A stretch of DNA of 64,000 nt from Burkholderia sp. Leaf177 (GTDB lineage Bacteria > Pseudomonadota > Gammaproteobacteria > Burkholderiales > Burkholderiaceae), in NCBI RefSeq assembly GCF_001424345.1, contig NZ_LMPF01000023.1:682977-746976 (forward strand). The letters run 5' to 3'. The notes under the pieces were generated by a model. It was given only the letters and a program-made list of their open reading frames with translations, made no database searches and had not been told where the DNA came from. A program made the position numbers and the translations under genes. This document shows positions 53,501 to 61,601 of the stretch, piece after piece (the first letter of the stretch is position 1; each line of letters opens with the position of its first letter).

Positions 53501-53607
53501 GGCAACTGTTCGAATCGCTCGGGCGGCAGGCCGCAGGAAAACCTGTGAAGGCCGATGGCGGCTCGTGGCTTGGACGTCTGCTTGGCCGTTTCAGGAGACA
53601 CTCATGA
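50560..53607 (+). CDS. hmfA: 2-furoyl-CoA dehydrogenase large subunit with C-terminal CoxG-like domain
   Basis: This 1015-residue protein has a full xanthine dehydrogenase-type molybdenum subunit (about 25-830). The motif GLGEGNNMSTP carries the active-site Glu785. After about residue 850 comes a SRPBCC/CoxG-like domain (SVDLPASPEAIFAVLLDP, PGCHALEAKGENTYRAD), followed by a basic tail. The large subunit hydroxylates furoyl-CoA at C5 using water. CoxG domains usually occur as separate proteins that help assemble or anchor such enzymes, so the fusion is notable. ATGA overlaps link it to hmfG and hmfB. Confidence 0.92.
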   Translation: MNQREPAGFAAINAHASDVVEPAHDTRPKRHVGQSVERFEDPAILTGRGRYGDDIGIKPGTLHAAILRSPHAHAELVSLDTSNALNAEGVRAVLTRDDLRAWSRPFVVGVKSKMEQWSLATDRVRYVGEPVAVVMAESRALAEDALDLIKVEYRTLDPVTSIEGALKDDACVLHPSVETNVISDRSFRYGEPEAAFNDAPHRVKIEAHYPRNTCAPIECGVVIAEYLSGDEGYDVTSNFMGPFSLHAVMALALNVPANRLRHKAPRDSGGSFGVKQAVFPYVVLMCLASRKANAPVKYVEDRLEHLSAATSATARLTTLEAAVENDGRITALNYDQTEDCGGYLRAPEPATFYRMHGCLTGAYDIPNLLVRNRVVLTNKTPTGLVRGFGGPQVYFALERLMQRIAIELNLDVLDVYRRNFVPAHAFPYRAAAGALLDSGNYQEALRRSIAEGGYEELKARRDTARSEGRLYGIGFAAIVEPSVSNMGYITTVMPAEARKKAGPKSGAIASATVSVDLLGGVVVTIASTPAGQGHMTVCAQVVADALGLSPHEIVVNVEFDTHKDAWSVAAGNYSSRFAGAVAGTVHLAAVKVRDKLARIVSSQLKCQPEEIRFEGGRIYRDGDADRAMPFGRVASNAPHWAPALLPAGEEPGLRETVFWTPPNMDAPDEQDRINTSAAYGFAFDMCGVEVDRATGRVRIDRYVTTHDAGTLLNPALADGQIRGAFAQGLGAALMEEFRYGSDGSFQSGTLADYLMPTTCEVPDPIIVHMETPSPFTPLGAKGLGEGNNMSTPPCVANAVADALGVDDIRLPLTPSKVMGLIGIDDPEPSRPEFREAQQKKPALPGAKALTAQGSVDLPASPEAIFAVLLDPAALAKVIPGCHALEAKGENTYRADVTVGVGMIKARFEAEIGLSDLDPPHRLRLAGAGMSSLGSARGNGLVELTPIDTGTRLTYDYEAQVSGKVAAVGGRMLEGAAKVVLRQLFESLGRQAAGKPVKADGGSWLGRLLGRFRRHS

Positions 53608-54419
53608 AACCTGCGCCATTCGATTATCTGCGCGCTGCGACCACACACGACGCACTCGACGCTCTTGCGCACTCCGGCGAAGACGCGCGCATTCTGGCAG
53701 GCGGCCAGTCGCTGATGGCCGTGCTCAACATGCGGCTTGCGCAGCCACGCGTGTTGATCGATATCTCGCGTACTGCTGACCTGGAAGCGGTGCGGATCGA
53801 AAAGGATCATCTGGTCGTTGGCGCGGCAGCCACGCAAGGCAGCGTGGAATGGCGTGCGTCGTTACGCGATGAAGTGCCGCTGCTCGCGCTCGCCTTTCCA
53901 AATATCTCGCACTTCCAGATCCGCAATCGCGGCACGGTTTGCGGTTCGATCGCGCATGCCGATCCGAGCGCGGAGTTGCCGCTCGTGCTCTCGTTGCTTG
54001 GCGGCGACGTGATGCTGCGATCCAAGAAACGCAAGCGCACGCTGAAAGCAGACGACTTTTTCCAAGGCATGTTGATGACGGCGCGTGAACCCGATGAACT
54101 CGTGGAAGCCGTGCGTTTCCCGCTGAAAAAAGCAGGCGAACGATACGGCTTTACGGAATTTTCCGCGCGACATGGCGATTTCGCGATGGTCGGTTGCGCC
54201 GCCATCGTCACCGATACCGCCATTCGCATTGCGGTTGGCGGTGTTGCCGACAGACCTGTGGTCGAGCACTGGCCGCGTCTGCAAGGCGACGACTTGCGCG
54301 GCGCTTTGAATGACCTGAGCTGGAAGCTGAATGCGCAGGACGACGCTCACGTGAGCGCTACGTACAGACGCCATCTGGTGCGGCAACTTGGATGGCGCGT
54401 AATCGAGGAGGCGAAGTGA
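53604..54419 (+). CDS. hmfB: 2-furoyl-CoA dehydrogenase FAD-binding subunit
   Basis: This 271-residue CoxM-like subunit has the FAD motifs ILAGGQSLMAVLNMRLA and TVCGSIAHADPSAELP. It carries electrons from the iron-sulfur subunit to the acceptor. No PaoB-type four-Cys insert is present. The ATG at 53604 follows an AGGAG site and overlaps hmfA; the stop overlaps hmfC (GTGA). Confidence 0.93.
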   Translation: MKPAPFDYLRAATTHDALDALAHSGEDARILAGGQSLMAVLNMRLAQPRVLIDISRTADLEAVRIEKDHLVVGAAATQGSVEWRASLRDEVPLLALAFPNISHFQIRNRGTVCGSIAHADPSAELPLVLSLLGGDVMLRSKKRKRTLKADDFFQGMLMTAREPDELVEAVRFPLKKAGERYGFTEFSARHGDFAMVGCAAIVTDTAIRIAVGGVADRPVVEHWPRLQGDDLRGALNDLSWKLNAQDDAHVSATYRRHLVRQLGWRVIEEAK

Positions 54420-54940
54420 GCAACTCATCACCAGTCAAGCTGGATCGCGGCCAACACCGCAAGATCGTGCTGACACTCAACGGACGCGAACGCAGCGGGT
54501 ATTGCGAATCGCGCGACCTGCTGTCGGACTTCGTGCGGCATGAACTGGGCGCCACCGGAACGCATGTTGGTTGCGAGCACGGTGTATGCGGCGCATGCAC
54601 GGTCCACGTAGATGGAGTCGCGGCGCGCTCGTGCCTGATGCTTGCCGTGCAAGTGGAAGGACGGCGCGTGGATACCGTCGAAGGTCTCGCGCCGGACCAG
54701 ACGCTTGGCGACTTGCAGCAAGCGTTTCAGCGCCATCACGCATTGCAGTGCGGTTTCTGCACCGCGGGCATCTTGATGTCGTGCGCGGATTATCTCCGAC
54801 GCGTGCCGGAACCCACTGAAACCGAGGTGCGCGAAATGCTCTCCGGCCATCTGTGCCGATGTACCGGCTATACGCCGATAGTCGCCGCCGTCCTGGATGT
54901 TGCCGCCCGGCGAAAGAACAAGGAGCCGGAACATGCTTGA
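54416..54940 (+). CDS. hmfC: 2-furoyl-CoA dehydrogenase [2Fe-2S] subunit
   Basis: This 174-residue subunit has two [2Fe-2S] sites: Cys53, Cys58, Cys61 and Cys73 (GCEHGVCGACTV, RSC), and a second set in CGFCTAGI and CRCTGY. No Tat signal is present, unlike PaoA, so the complex is cytoplasmic, as expected for a CoA thioester substrate. The GTG at 54416 overlaps the hmfB stop and has GAGGAGGCGAA just upstream. Confidence 0.93.
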   Translation: MSNSSPVKLDRGQHRKIVLTLNGRERSGYCESRDLLSDFVRHELGATGTHVGCEHGVCGACTVHVDGVAARSCLMLAVQVEGRRVDTVEGLAPDQTLGDLQQAFQRHHALQCGFCTAGILMSCADYLRRVPEPTETEVREMLSGHLCRCTGYTPIVAAVLDVAARRKNKEPEHA

Positions 54941-56483
54941 TCTCGGCCGGACTTTTTTGCAGAGCGTGGAGCGAAGCCCGGACACACTTGCACTTGTCGA
55001 TGGCGACGTGCGCCTGACCTACGCGCAGTGGCACGGCATCATTCGCCAGGTTGCAGCCGGCTTGCGGAATGTGGGTATCGAGCGTGGCGATCGCCTGCTC
55101 GTGGTGCTGCAAAACCGCTGGGAAATGGCGACGTTGCATTGGGCGTGCCAGTTTTCGGGCATCGTCATGACGCCGTTGAACTGGCGTGCGAAGCCGGATG
55201 AACTCGACTATTGCGTGACCGATTCCGGCGCGAAGGCAATCGTGTTCGAACCTGTTTCCGCCGATGCCGTTCATGGCAGTGAAGCTGCGCAGAAGATCCC
55301 GCGCATTGCGCTTGACGATGCACGCGGCACCCACTCTCTCGCGACGCTTTTGGGATCGAGCGCGCCAGACATCGCAACCAAAGCCACCGCCGACGATGTC
55401 TCGCTGATCCTTTACACATCGGGTACGACCGGCAAGGCCAAAGGCGTGCCGCGCCGTCATCGTCATGAGCGCGCCGCAGCGCTCGCGCACGTCGCGCAAA
55501 ACTTGTACCGATACAACGAGCGCACGCTCGGCGTCATGCCGCTCTATCACACCATGGGCGTGCGTTCATTGCTCGCCATGGCGCTCGTCGATGGCCTGTT
55601 CGTTTGCGTGCGTCGCTGGAACGCGGAACAGGCGCTTGCATCGATCAAAGAATTCAAGCTGACCTGCCTCTATCTCGTGCCGACGCTCTATCACGATCTG
55701 CTCGCCGCTCCAGGTTTCGCCGATGCAAACACGCGCTCGGTCACGAAGCTGGGTTTCGCCGGCGCCCCGATGAGCGACGGCTTGCTGAAGCGCTTGTCCG
55801 CCGCATTCGAACCGGAGTTGTTCGTGAACCACTACGGCTCGTCCGAGGTGTACACGTTCAGCATCGACCAGGACGCAACGCGCAAGCCGGGCAGCGCGGG
55901 ACGTGCCGGCATCAATACGCGGCTGCGTGTCGTCAAACTCGACGCCTCCGCGCCAACGGACCTCGCCGCGGTCAACGAGGAAGGTCAGATCATCGCGGAC
56001 CTGCTTGGCGACGAAGCGTTCGAAGGCTACTGGAATCGCCCGGATGCGAATGCAAAGTCTCTGCGCGACGGCTGGTATTTCACCGGCGACACCGGTTTCT
56101 TCGACAAGGACGGCGACCTCTTCGTGAGCGGCCGCGTCGACGACATGATCATCAGCGGTGGTGAAAACATCTCGCCGGTGGACATCGAATCGGTCTTGTC
56201 ACTGCACCCTGCGGTGGATGAAGTCGCGGTCGCCGGCGTGAAGGACGAACGCTGGGGCCAGCGGGTGGTGGCGTTCATCAAGCGCCGCGATTACGTCGAT
56301 TCATCGATCCTCGACGCCTGGTGCCGCGAGTCGGATCTCGTGAATTTCAAGCGCCCGCGCGACTATGTTTTCGTCGACGACATTCCTAAATCTCCCGTCG
56401 GAAAGATCCTGCGCCGCAAGCTCTCGGCCGGTGAATACGACGTCGATACCTCGATCAACCCTACAGAAACAACGAAGGAGTAA
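54933..56483 (+). CDS. hmfD: 2-furoyl-CoA synthetase (AMP-forming acyl-CoA ligase)
   Basis: This 516-residue ligase has the AMP-binding P-loop (LYTSGTTGKAKGVPRR) and the C-terminal motif GRVDDMIISGGENISP with the acyl-adenylating Lys in PKSPVGKILRRKL. It activates 2-furoate with ATP and CoA. The ATG at 54933 has AAGGAG seven bases upstream and overlaps the hmfC end by eight bases. Substrate is assigned by context; the fold is shared with benzoate and many other CoA ligases. Confidence 0.88.
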   Translation: MLDLGRTFLQSVERSPDTLALVDGDVRLTYAQWHGIIRQVAAGLRNVGIERGDRLLVVLQNRWEMATLHWACQFSGIVMTPLNWRAKPDELDYCVTDSGAKAIVFEPVSADAVHGSEAAQKIPRIALDDARGTHSLATLLGSSAPDIATKATADDVSLILYTSGTTGKAKGVPRRHRHERAAALAHVAQNLYRYNERTLGVMPLYHTMGVRSLLAMALVDGLFVCVRRWNAEQALASIKEFKLTCLYLVPTLYHDLLAAPGFADANTRSVTKLGFAGAPMSDGLLKRLSAAFEPELFVNHYGSSEVYTFSIDQDATRKPGSAGRAGINTRLRVVKLDASAPTDLAAVNEEGQIIADLLGDEAFEGYWNRPDANAKSLRDGWYFTGDTGFFDKDGDLFVSGRVDDMIISGGENISPVDIESVLSLHPAVDEVAVAGVKDERWGQRVVAFIKRRDYVDSSILDAWCRESDLVNFKRPRDYVFVDDIPKSPVGKILRRKLSAGEYDVDTSINPTETTKE

Positions 56484-56486
56484 GCA

Positions 56487-57293
56487 ATGACCCAACTGAC
56501 CCATCGTGGCCAGACGCTGCTGCAGGATCTGGACGGCTTCTCCATTGAAGTCGATGAACAGCGCGAGCGCGCGGACATCATCTTGCATCGTCCGCCGTTA
56601 AACGTCATCTCCATGCACGCGCGTGACCAGTTGCGCGCGGCCTTCGAAGCGCTCGATGAAGACGATCGTGTGCGCGTGATCGTCGTGCGCGCGAACGGCG
56701 AGCATTTTTCCAGCGGCGGCGATATCAAGGGCTTTCTCGAAGCATCGCCGGAACATGTATCGAAACTTGCGTGGAACATCGCGGCCCCCGCGCGCTGCTC
56801 AAAGCCGGTGATCGCGGCGAATCGAGGTTTTTGTTTTGGCGTCGGTTTCGAGTTGTCGCTTGCCTGCGACTTTCGCATTGCAACCGACACCACGTTCTAT
56901 GCGTTGCCCGAACAGAAGCTCGGGCAGATCCCGGGTTCCGGCGGATCGGCGCGATTGCAGCAGATGGTGGGCGTGGGCAGGACCAAGGACATCGTGATGC
57001 GCTCGCGCCGCATTCCGGGCAAGCAGGCATACGAGTGGGGCATTGCGGTGGAATGCGTGGCTGACGCGCAGCTCGAAGCCACGACTGACGCGCTCGTCGA
57101 TGAACTGCGTGCGTTTTCACCGTTGGCGCAACGCACGGCAAAGAAGCTGCTCAACGATACCGAAGATGCGCCGCTTTCGATCGCTATCGAACTCGAAGGG
57201 CATAGCTATAGCCGGCTGCGTACATCGGATGATTTCCGTGAAGGCGTTGAAGCGTTCCACGGCAAACGCAAGCCGGTATTTCGCGGCAGCTGA
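56487..57293 (+). CDS. hmfE: 2-oxoglutaroyl-CoA hydrolase, crotonase family
   Basis: This 268-residue crotonase-fold protein has the oxyanion pattern VIAANRGFCFGVGFELSLACDF and the region QKLGQIPGSGGSARLQQM. In the furan pathway it releases 2-oxoglutarate from 2-oxoglutaroyl-CoA. The ATG at 56487 has a strong AAGGAG site and lies three bases after the hmfD stop. Crotonases catalyse many reactions, so the exact activity rests on the cluster. Confidence 0.85.
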   Translation: MTQLTHRGQTLLQDLDGFSIEVDEQRERADIILHRPPLNVISMHARDQLRAAFEALDEDDRVRVIVVRANGEHFSSGGDIKGFLEASPEHVSKLAWNIAAPARCSKPVIAANRGFCFGVGFELSLACDFRIATDTTFYALPEQKLGQIPGSGGSARLQQMVGVGRTKDIVMRSRRIPGKQAYEWGIAVECVADAQLEATTDALVDELRAFSPLAQRTAKKLLNDTEDAPLSIAIELEGHSYSRLRTSDDFREGVEAFHGKRKPVFRGS

Positions 57294-57332
57294 AGTTAAA
57301 CCGCAAAAATAAAACGACAAGGGAGCCATTGC

Positions 57333-59069
57333 ATGGAGGCGTTCGACTACGTGATCGTGGGCGGCGGATCGGCGGGATGCGTGTTGGCGCATCGGCTTTC
57401 GGCCGTGCCGTCGCTGCGCGTCGCGTTGATCGAAGCGGGCGCGGATACGCCGCCGGGCAATGTGCCCGAAGCGATCCTCGACAGCTATCCCATGCCCGTG
57501 TTTTGTGGCGATACCTACATCTGGCCCGGACTGAAAGCACGCGCGACCCGGCAAGCGGCCGAACGTGTCTACGAGCAAGGCCGCGTGATGGGCGGCGGAT
57601 CGAGCATCAACGTGCAATCGGCGAATCGCGGCCTGCCGCGTGATTACGATGAATGGGCCGCGAACGGTGCCACCGGCTGGTCGTGGGACGACGTGTTGCC
57701 GTACTTTAGGAAGCTCGAACGTGACACGACTTTCCCCAATGAGCCGATGCACGGCAAGGACGGTCCAATTGCGATTCGCCGCATCATGCCCGACGAGTGG
57801 CCGCCGTTCTGCCACGCGTTTGCAAAGGGCATGAAGAGCAATGGATTTGCAACGCTGCAGGATCAGAACGCGGAATTCGGCGATGGCTTTTTTCCCGGCG
57901 CGTTTTCGAACTTCGACGACCGCCGCGTCACCACGGCGACGGCTTACCTCGATGCCGCCACACGCAAGCGTCCAAACCTTTCTATTTTCGCGAACCTGCG
58001 GGTTGAACGCATCGTCATGAAAGGCGTTACGGCGAAAGGCGTGCTCGCGGTTGCATCGAATGGCGAGCAGATCAGGTTCGATGCACGCGAAGTGATTTTG
58101 GCGGCCGGCGCTTTGCAGTCTCCCGCGATGTTGTTACGCGCGGGCATCGGCGATTCGAACGATCTCGATGCCCTGGGCGTTCGTTGTGCAATCGATTTAC
58201 CTGGCGTTGGAAGGAACCTTCAGGACCATCCGTCGCTCACGTTTTGCCACTTCCTCGAACCGCGCTTTCGCATGCCGCTCACGCGCCGTCGCGCGAGCAT
58301 GACGGCTGCGCGATTTACGTCAGGCGTGGAAGGGTGCGATGTCTCGGACATGTATTTGTCGAGCGCCACGCGTGCCGCGTGGCATGCGCTCGGCAATCGA
58401 CTTGGCTTGTTTTTCCTTTGGTGCAACCGGCCGTATTCCCGTGGCCGTGTGCAACTGGTTTCCCGTGATTCCGCCATTGCTCCACGTGTAGACCTAAATC
58501 TCCTCGACGACGAGCGCGATACCGCGCGCCTCGCGGCCGGCGTTCGCATGCTCGTGAAAGTAGTGGAAGCATCAGGCTTGGGCCACGACCAGCGGGACTT
58601 TTTTCCCGCTGCGTTTTCGCCGCGTGTCAAGGCGTTGAGCCGGGTGAGCAAGGGCAATGCGATCTTGACGTCGGTGCTCGGCGCGTTGCTCGATACACCC
58701 GCGCCGTTGCGCCGAATGTTGATCGAACGTTTCTTTACGCGCGGTCAGGATATGGCTTCATTGCTCGCCAGCGACAACGCGCTGAACGCGTTCATCCACG
58801 CGAATGTGTTCGGCGTATGGCACGCGAGCGGAACCTGCCGCATGGGTCTTTCGAGCGATCCCGCCGCTGTTGCCGATACACAAGGCCGCGTTCACGGCGC
58901 ACATGGCCTGCGTGTTGTCGATGCATCGCTGATGCCGCGCCTGCCCTCGGCCAACACGAATATACCGACCATCATGATCGCTGAAAAAATCGCGGACACG
59001 ATGCTCCGCGAACGCGCGCCCGGCGTGACGAGCAACAAGACGATCTATCTGCATACAACGATTTCATAA
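57333..59069 (+). CDS. hmfH: HMF/furfural oxidase, GMC family
   Basis: This 578-residue flavin enzyme starts with the FAD motif YVIVGGGSAGCVLAHRLS and has the GMC C-terminal signature with His497 in VWHASGTCRMG. By analogy with HmfH it oxidises hydroxymethylfurfural through the aldehyde and acid to furan-2,5-dicarboxylate, and furfural to furoate. GGGAG lies seven bases before the ATG. It follows hmfE on the same strand. The end carries a short extra tail after IAEKIADTML. Confidence 0.87.
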   Translation: MEAFDYVIVGGGSAGCVLAHRLSAVPSLRVALIEAGADTPPGNVPEAILDSYPMPVFCGDTYIWPGLKARATRQAAERVYEQGRVMGGGSSINVQSANRGLPRDYDEWAANGATGWSWDDVLPYFRKLERDTTFPNEPMHGKDGPIAIRRIMPDEWPPFCHAFAKGMKSNGFATLQDQNAEFGDGFFPGAFSNFDDRRVTTATAYLDAATRKRPNLSIFANLRVERIVMKGVTAKGVLAVASNGEQIRFDAREVILAAGALQSPAMLLRAGIGDSNDLDALGVRCAIDLPGVGRNLQDHPSLTFCHFLEPRFRMPLTRRRASMTAARFTSGVEGCDVSDMYLSSATRAAWHALGNRLGLFFLWCNRPYSRGRVQLVSRDSAIAPRVDLNLLDDERDTARLAAGVRMLVKVVEASGLGHDQRDFFPAAFSPRVKALSRVSKGNAILTSVLGALLDTPAPLRRMLIERFFTRGQDMASLLASDNALNAFIHANVFGVWHASGTCRMGLSSDPAAVADTQGRVHGAHGLRVVDASLMPRLPSANTNIPTIMIAEKIADTMLRERAPGVTSNKTIYLHTTIS

Positions 59070-59153
59070 ACGCCAACAAGAGCACGAACAAAAACACGTG
59101 CCATAACCACGGCGTCCTCAACGAGCGGCGTCGTGACCTTAAAGGAGATAACA

Positions 59154-60527
59154 ATGTCCGTTGCAGCTCAGGAAAGCACCGCGGTGCCCGAGGTCAACTC
59201 GCGGCAAGTCATGGGTGCAGTCGTCGCCTCGTGCCTGGGTTGGGCACTCGATCTGTTCGACCTGTTCGTGTTGTTGTATGTCGCGCCGGTGGTCGGCAGG
59301 CTGTTCTTCCCGTCCGAACACGCAATGCTGTCGCTGGCGGCAGTGTATGCATCGTTTGCCGTAACGCTGTTGATGAGGCCGCTCGGATCGGCATGGTTCG
59401 GCTCGTACGCGGACCGTCACGGACGCAAGGGCGCGATGATTCTCGCGGTCGTTGGCGTGGGGATATCAACGGCGCTTTTCGGCGTGTTGCCTACCGTGGC
59501 GCAAGCCGGCCTGGTCGCGCCAATCCTGTTTCTCCTGCTGCGACTCGTGCAGGGCGTGTTCGTGGGCGGCGTGGTGGCATCGACGCATACCATTGGTACG
59601 GAATCGGTTGCGCCCAAGTATCGCGGCGCGGTGTCCGGGTTGATCGGCGGCGGCGGCGCGGGGCTCGGCGCGTTGCTGGCATCGGTCGTATTCCTGACCA
59701 TGTCGGCAATCTTCCCGGGCGATCTCTTCGATGTATGGGGATGGCGCTGCATGTTCTTCACCGGCATCATTAGTTCGGTACTCGGCCTGTTCGTGTTTAA
59801 CACGCTCGAAGAATCGCCGCTGTGGCAGAAGCTCGCCGCCGAGAAGGCCGCCAAGGCGGCGAACCGTGATCCGTCGGTGCCGGTCGAAGTGATTCGATCG
59901 CCGATCAAGACGCTTTTTTCGCGCGAGTATCGCGGCATTCTGTTCGTGAACCTGCTTCTCACAATCGGCGGAGGCAGCGGCTATTACCTGACGTCGGGGT
60001 ACCTTCCGACTTTCCTCAAGGTGGTGAGCCACGCGCCCAACGGCGCCGCTGCGGCCATCCTGATGATCGCGAGCGTCGGGGTATTGGTGGCATCGGTCGC
60101 GGCGGGGCACCTGAGCACTTTCATCGGCCGAAAGAGCGCGTTCATCTGGATCGGACTCGTGCGGCTCGTCGCCTTGCCTGCGTTGTTCCTGTTATTGCCC
60201 ACTGCGCAAAGCATCACCATGATCGGCCTTTACGCCGTGATACTGAGCGCGCTCGGCAGCGCAGGTTATGCGCCAATCCTGATCTTCCTGAACGAACGTT
60301 TTCCAACCGCTATCCGCGCAACAGGTACGGGTTTGTCGTGGAACATAGGTTTCGCCATTGGCGGAATGATGCCGACGGCAGTGTCCTTGGTCGCCAAAGA
60401 TCCGAGCGAATTGCCGATGACGCTCGCCATCTTCGTGGGCGTGATCAGCGTGATTTTTTTGGTCGGCGCGTTCATTGTTCCCGAGACCCGCGGCAAACTG
60501 GAGAGCAACACGCAGGCCGCGCGCTGA
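59154..60527 (+). CDS. MFS transporter of the furan locus
   Basis: This 457-residue protein has about 12 membrane segments, with the MFS loop GSYADRHGRKGAM after TM2 and a sugar-porter-like RLVQGVFVGG. It resembles the metabolite:H+ and aromatic acid symporters and would import furoate or furan-dicarboxylate. The ATG at 59154 has AAAGGAG eight bases upstream and is preferred to the ORF start at 59133. It converges on the second LysR gene with four bases between. Corresponds in position to the hmfT genes of Cupriavidus; I do not assign the number. Confidence 0.85.
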   Translation: MSVAAQESTAVPEVNSRQVMGAVVASCLGWALDLFDLFVLLYVAPVVGRLFFPSEHAMLSLAAVYASFAVTLLMRPLGSAWFGSYADRHGRKGAMILAVVGVGISTALFGVLPTVAQAGLVAPILFLLLRLVQGVFVGGVVASTHTIGTESVAPKYRGAVSGLIGGGGAGLGALLASVVFLTMSAIFPGDLFDVWGWRCMFFTGIISSVLGLFVFNTLEESPLWQKLAAEKAAKAANRDPSVPVEVIRSPIKTLFSREYRGILFVNLLLTIGGGSGYYLTSGYLPTFLKVVSHAPNGAAAAILMIASVGVLVASVAAGHLSTFIGRKSAFIWIGLVRLVALPALFLLLPTAQSITMIGLYAVILSALGSAGYAPILIFLNERFPTAIRATGTGLSWNIGFAIGGMMPTAVSLVAKDPSELPMTLAIFVGVISVIFLVGAFIVPETRGKLESNTQAAR

Positions 60528-60531
60528 TTGC

Positions 60532-61434
60532 TCAGGGTGCAGTGGTCACGCGACGGATGTCTTCGGTGATGATGTCGATGAGAGCAATCGCGGCCGCGCC
60601 AAGCGGCCGTTTTGGATGACTGACGCACACGATCTGCCGCACGATCACCGGGTTGGCAATGTGATGAATGCGCAGCACGCCTTCGTCGACTTTACGCTGC
60701 ACGACCACGCGCGGCATGATGGTCGCAACGTCACTTTGTTCCACGAACTGCACGATCGTAGTCAGTAGATCGATCTCGAACTTCGGCTTGATCACGATGT
60801 CCGCGTTGAGAAGCGCGGCATCCAGCGCGCCACGCAAGCCATTGCGTCTCGTGGGCAGCACGAGTTCGAGGTCGCCTATATCGGACAAGTCGATGGCATC
60901 GGACAAAATGCGTCCGTGCGCCGCGCTGACCACGAGCACCATTTCTTCATCGAGCAGGGCGCGGGTATCGAGCGTCAGGCGCCCGCGCGGTTTGTTGATG
61001 ACCGCGGCGTCGAGCCGGCCTGCTTCCACTGCATCGATCAGCTGCGCGCTGAAGCCATCCGCCACCGACACCTCCACCTGCGGAAACAGCGCGTTGAAAG
61101 TGGCGAGCGATTCGGGCAACACGCTTTCCGCTTCCGACGCAACCATGCCCAGCGACACGCGTCCGGTGACGACTACGTCGCTGCTGCTGAGTTGCTCGCG
61201 CGCATGATCGATATCGCGAATGATCGGCACATACAGCCGATACATCAGGCGCGCTGCTTCGGTTGGCGTCATGCCATGCGGGCCGCGCTCGAAGAGCAAC
61301 TGGTTCAGTTCCGCCTCGAGCCTGGAAATCTGCATGCTGAGCGCGGGCTGAACAATGTTGAGCCGTTTTGCCGCGCGCGTGACGGACCCGTCTTCAAACA
61401 ACGCGATGAAATATTGAATCTGCTTCAGGTCCAT
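60532..61434 (-). CDS. hmfR2: Second LysR regulator of the furan locus
   Basis: This 300-residue LysR protein (ATG at 61434; the ORF start at 61461 is less likely) shares its first 36 residues exactly with the regulator at 47289-48203 and remains similar throughout. It ends four bases from the MFS gene. The equal DNA-binding helix suggests a shared operator with different or partly different effectors. The symbol follows the known furan locus layout. Confidence 0.82.
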   Translation of the reverse strand: MDLKQIQYFIALFEDGSVTRAAKRLNIVQPALSMQISRLEAELNQLLFERGPHGMTPTEAARLMYRLYVPIIRDIDHAREQLSSSDVVVTGRVSLGMVASEAESVLPESLATFNALFPQVEVSVADGFSAQLIDAVEAGRLDAAVINKPRGRLTLDTRALLDEEMVLVVSAAHGRILSDAIDLSDIGDLELVLPTRRNGLRGALDAALLNADIVIKPKFEIDLLTTIVQFVEQSDVATIMPRVVVQRKVDEGVLRIHHIANPVIVRQIVCVSHPKRPLGAAAIALIDIITEDIRRVTTAP

Positions 61435-61601
61435 GGGCGGCCGGCGAGTGGTTCGAAGCACGATGAAACCACAACCCGCCGCGCGCTGCCAGCAAACTAT
61501 TTATAAGAGGTAACGCTTCTGCGCTTCAGTCAAAAGTGTCTTCTGACGCGGCGGAACGCTACTTGCTGCAGTGCGGTTGTTCAATCCAACCCAGGCCTCC
61601 C

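Noticed and set aside
50560..54940. Carbon monoxide dehydrogenase (coxLMS) reading of the xanthine dehydrogenase-type trio
   Set aside because: The CoxL active-site motif with the copper-binding Cys is not seen, and the neighbours (UbiD, UbiX, CoA ligase, crotonase, GMC oxidase) fit 2-furoyl-CoA dehydrogenase.
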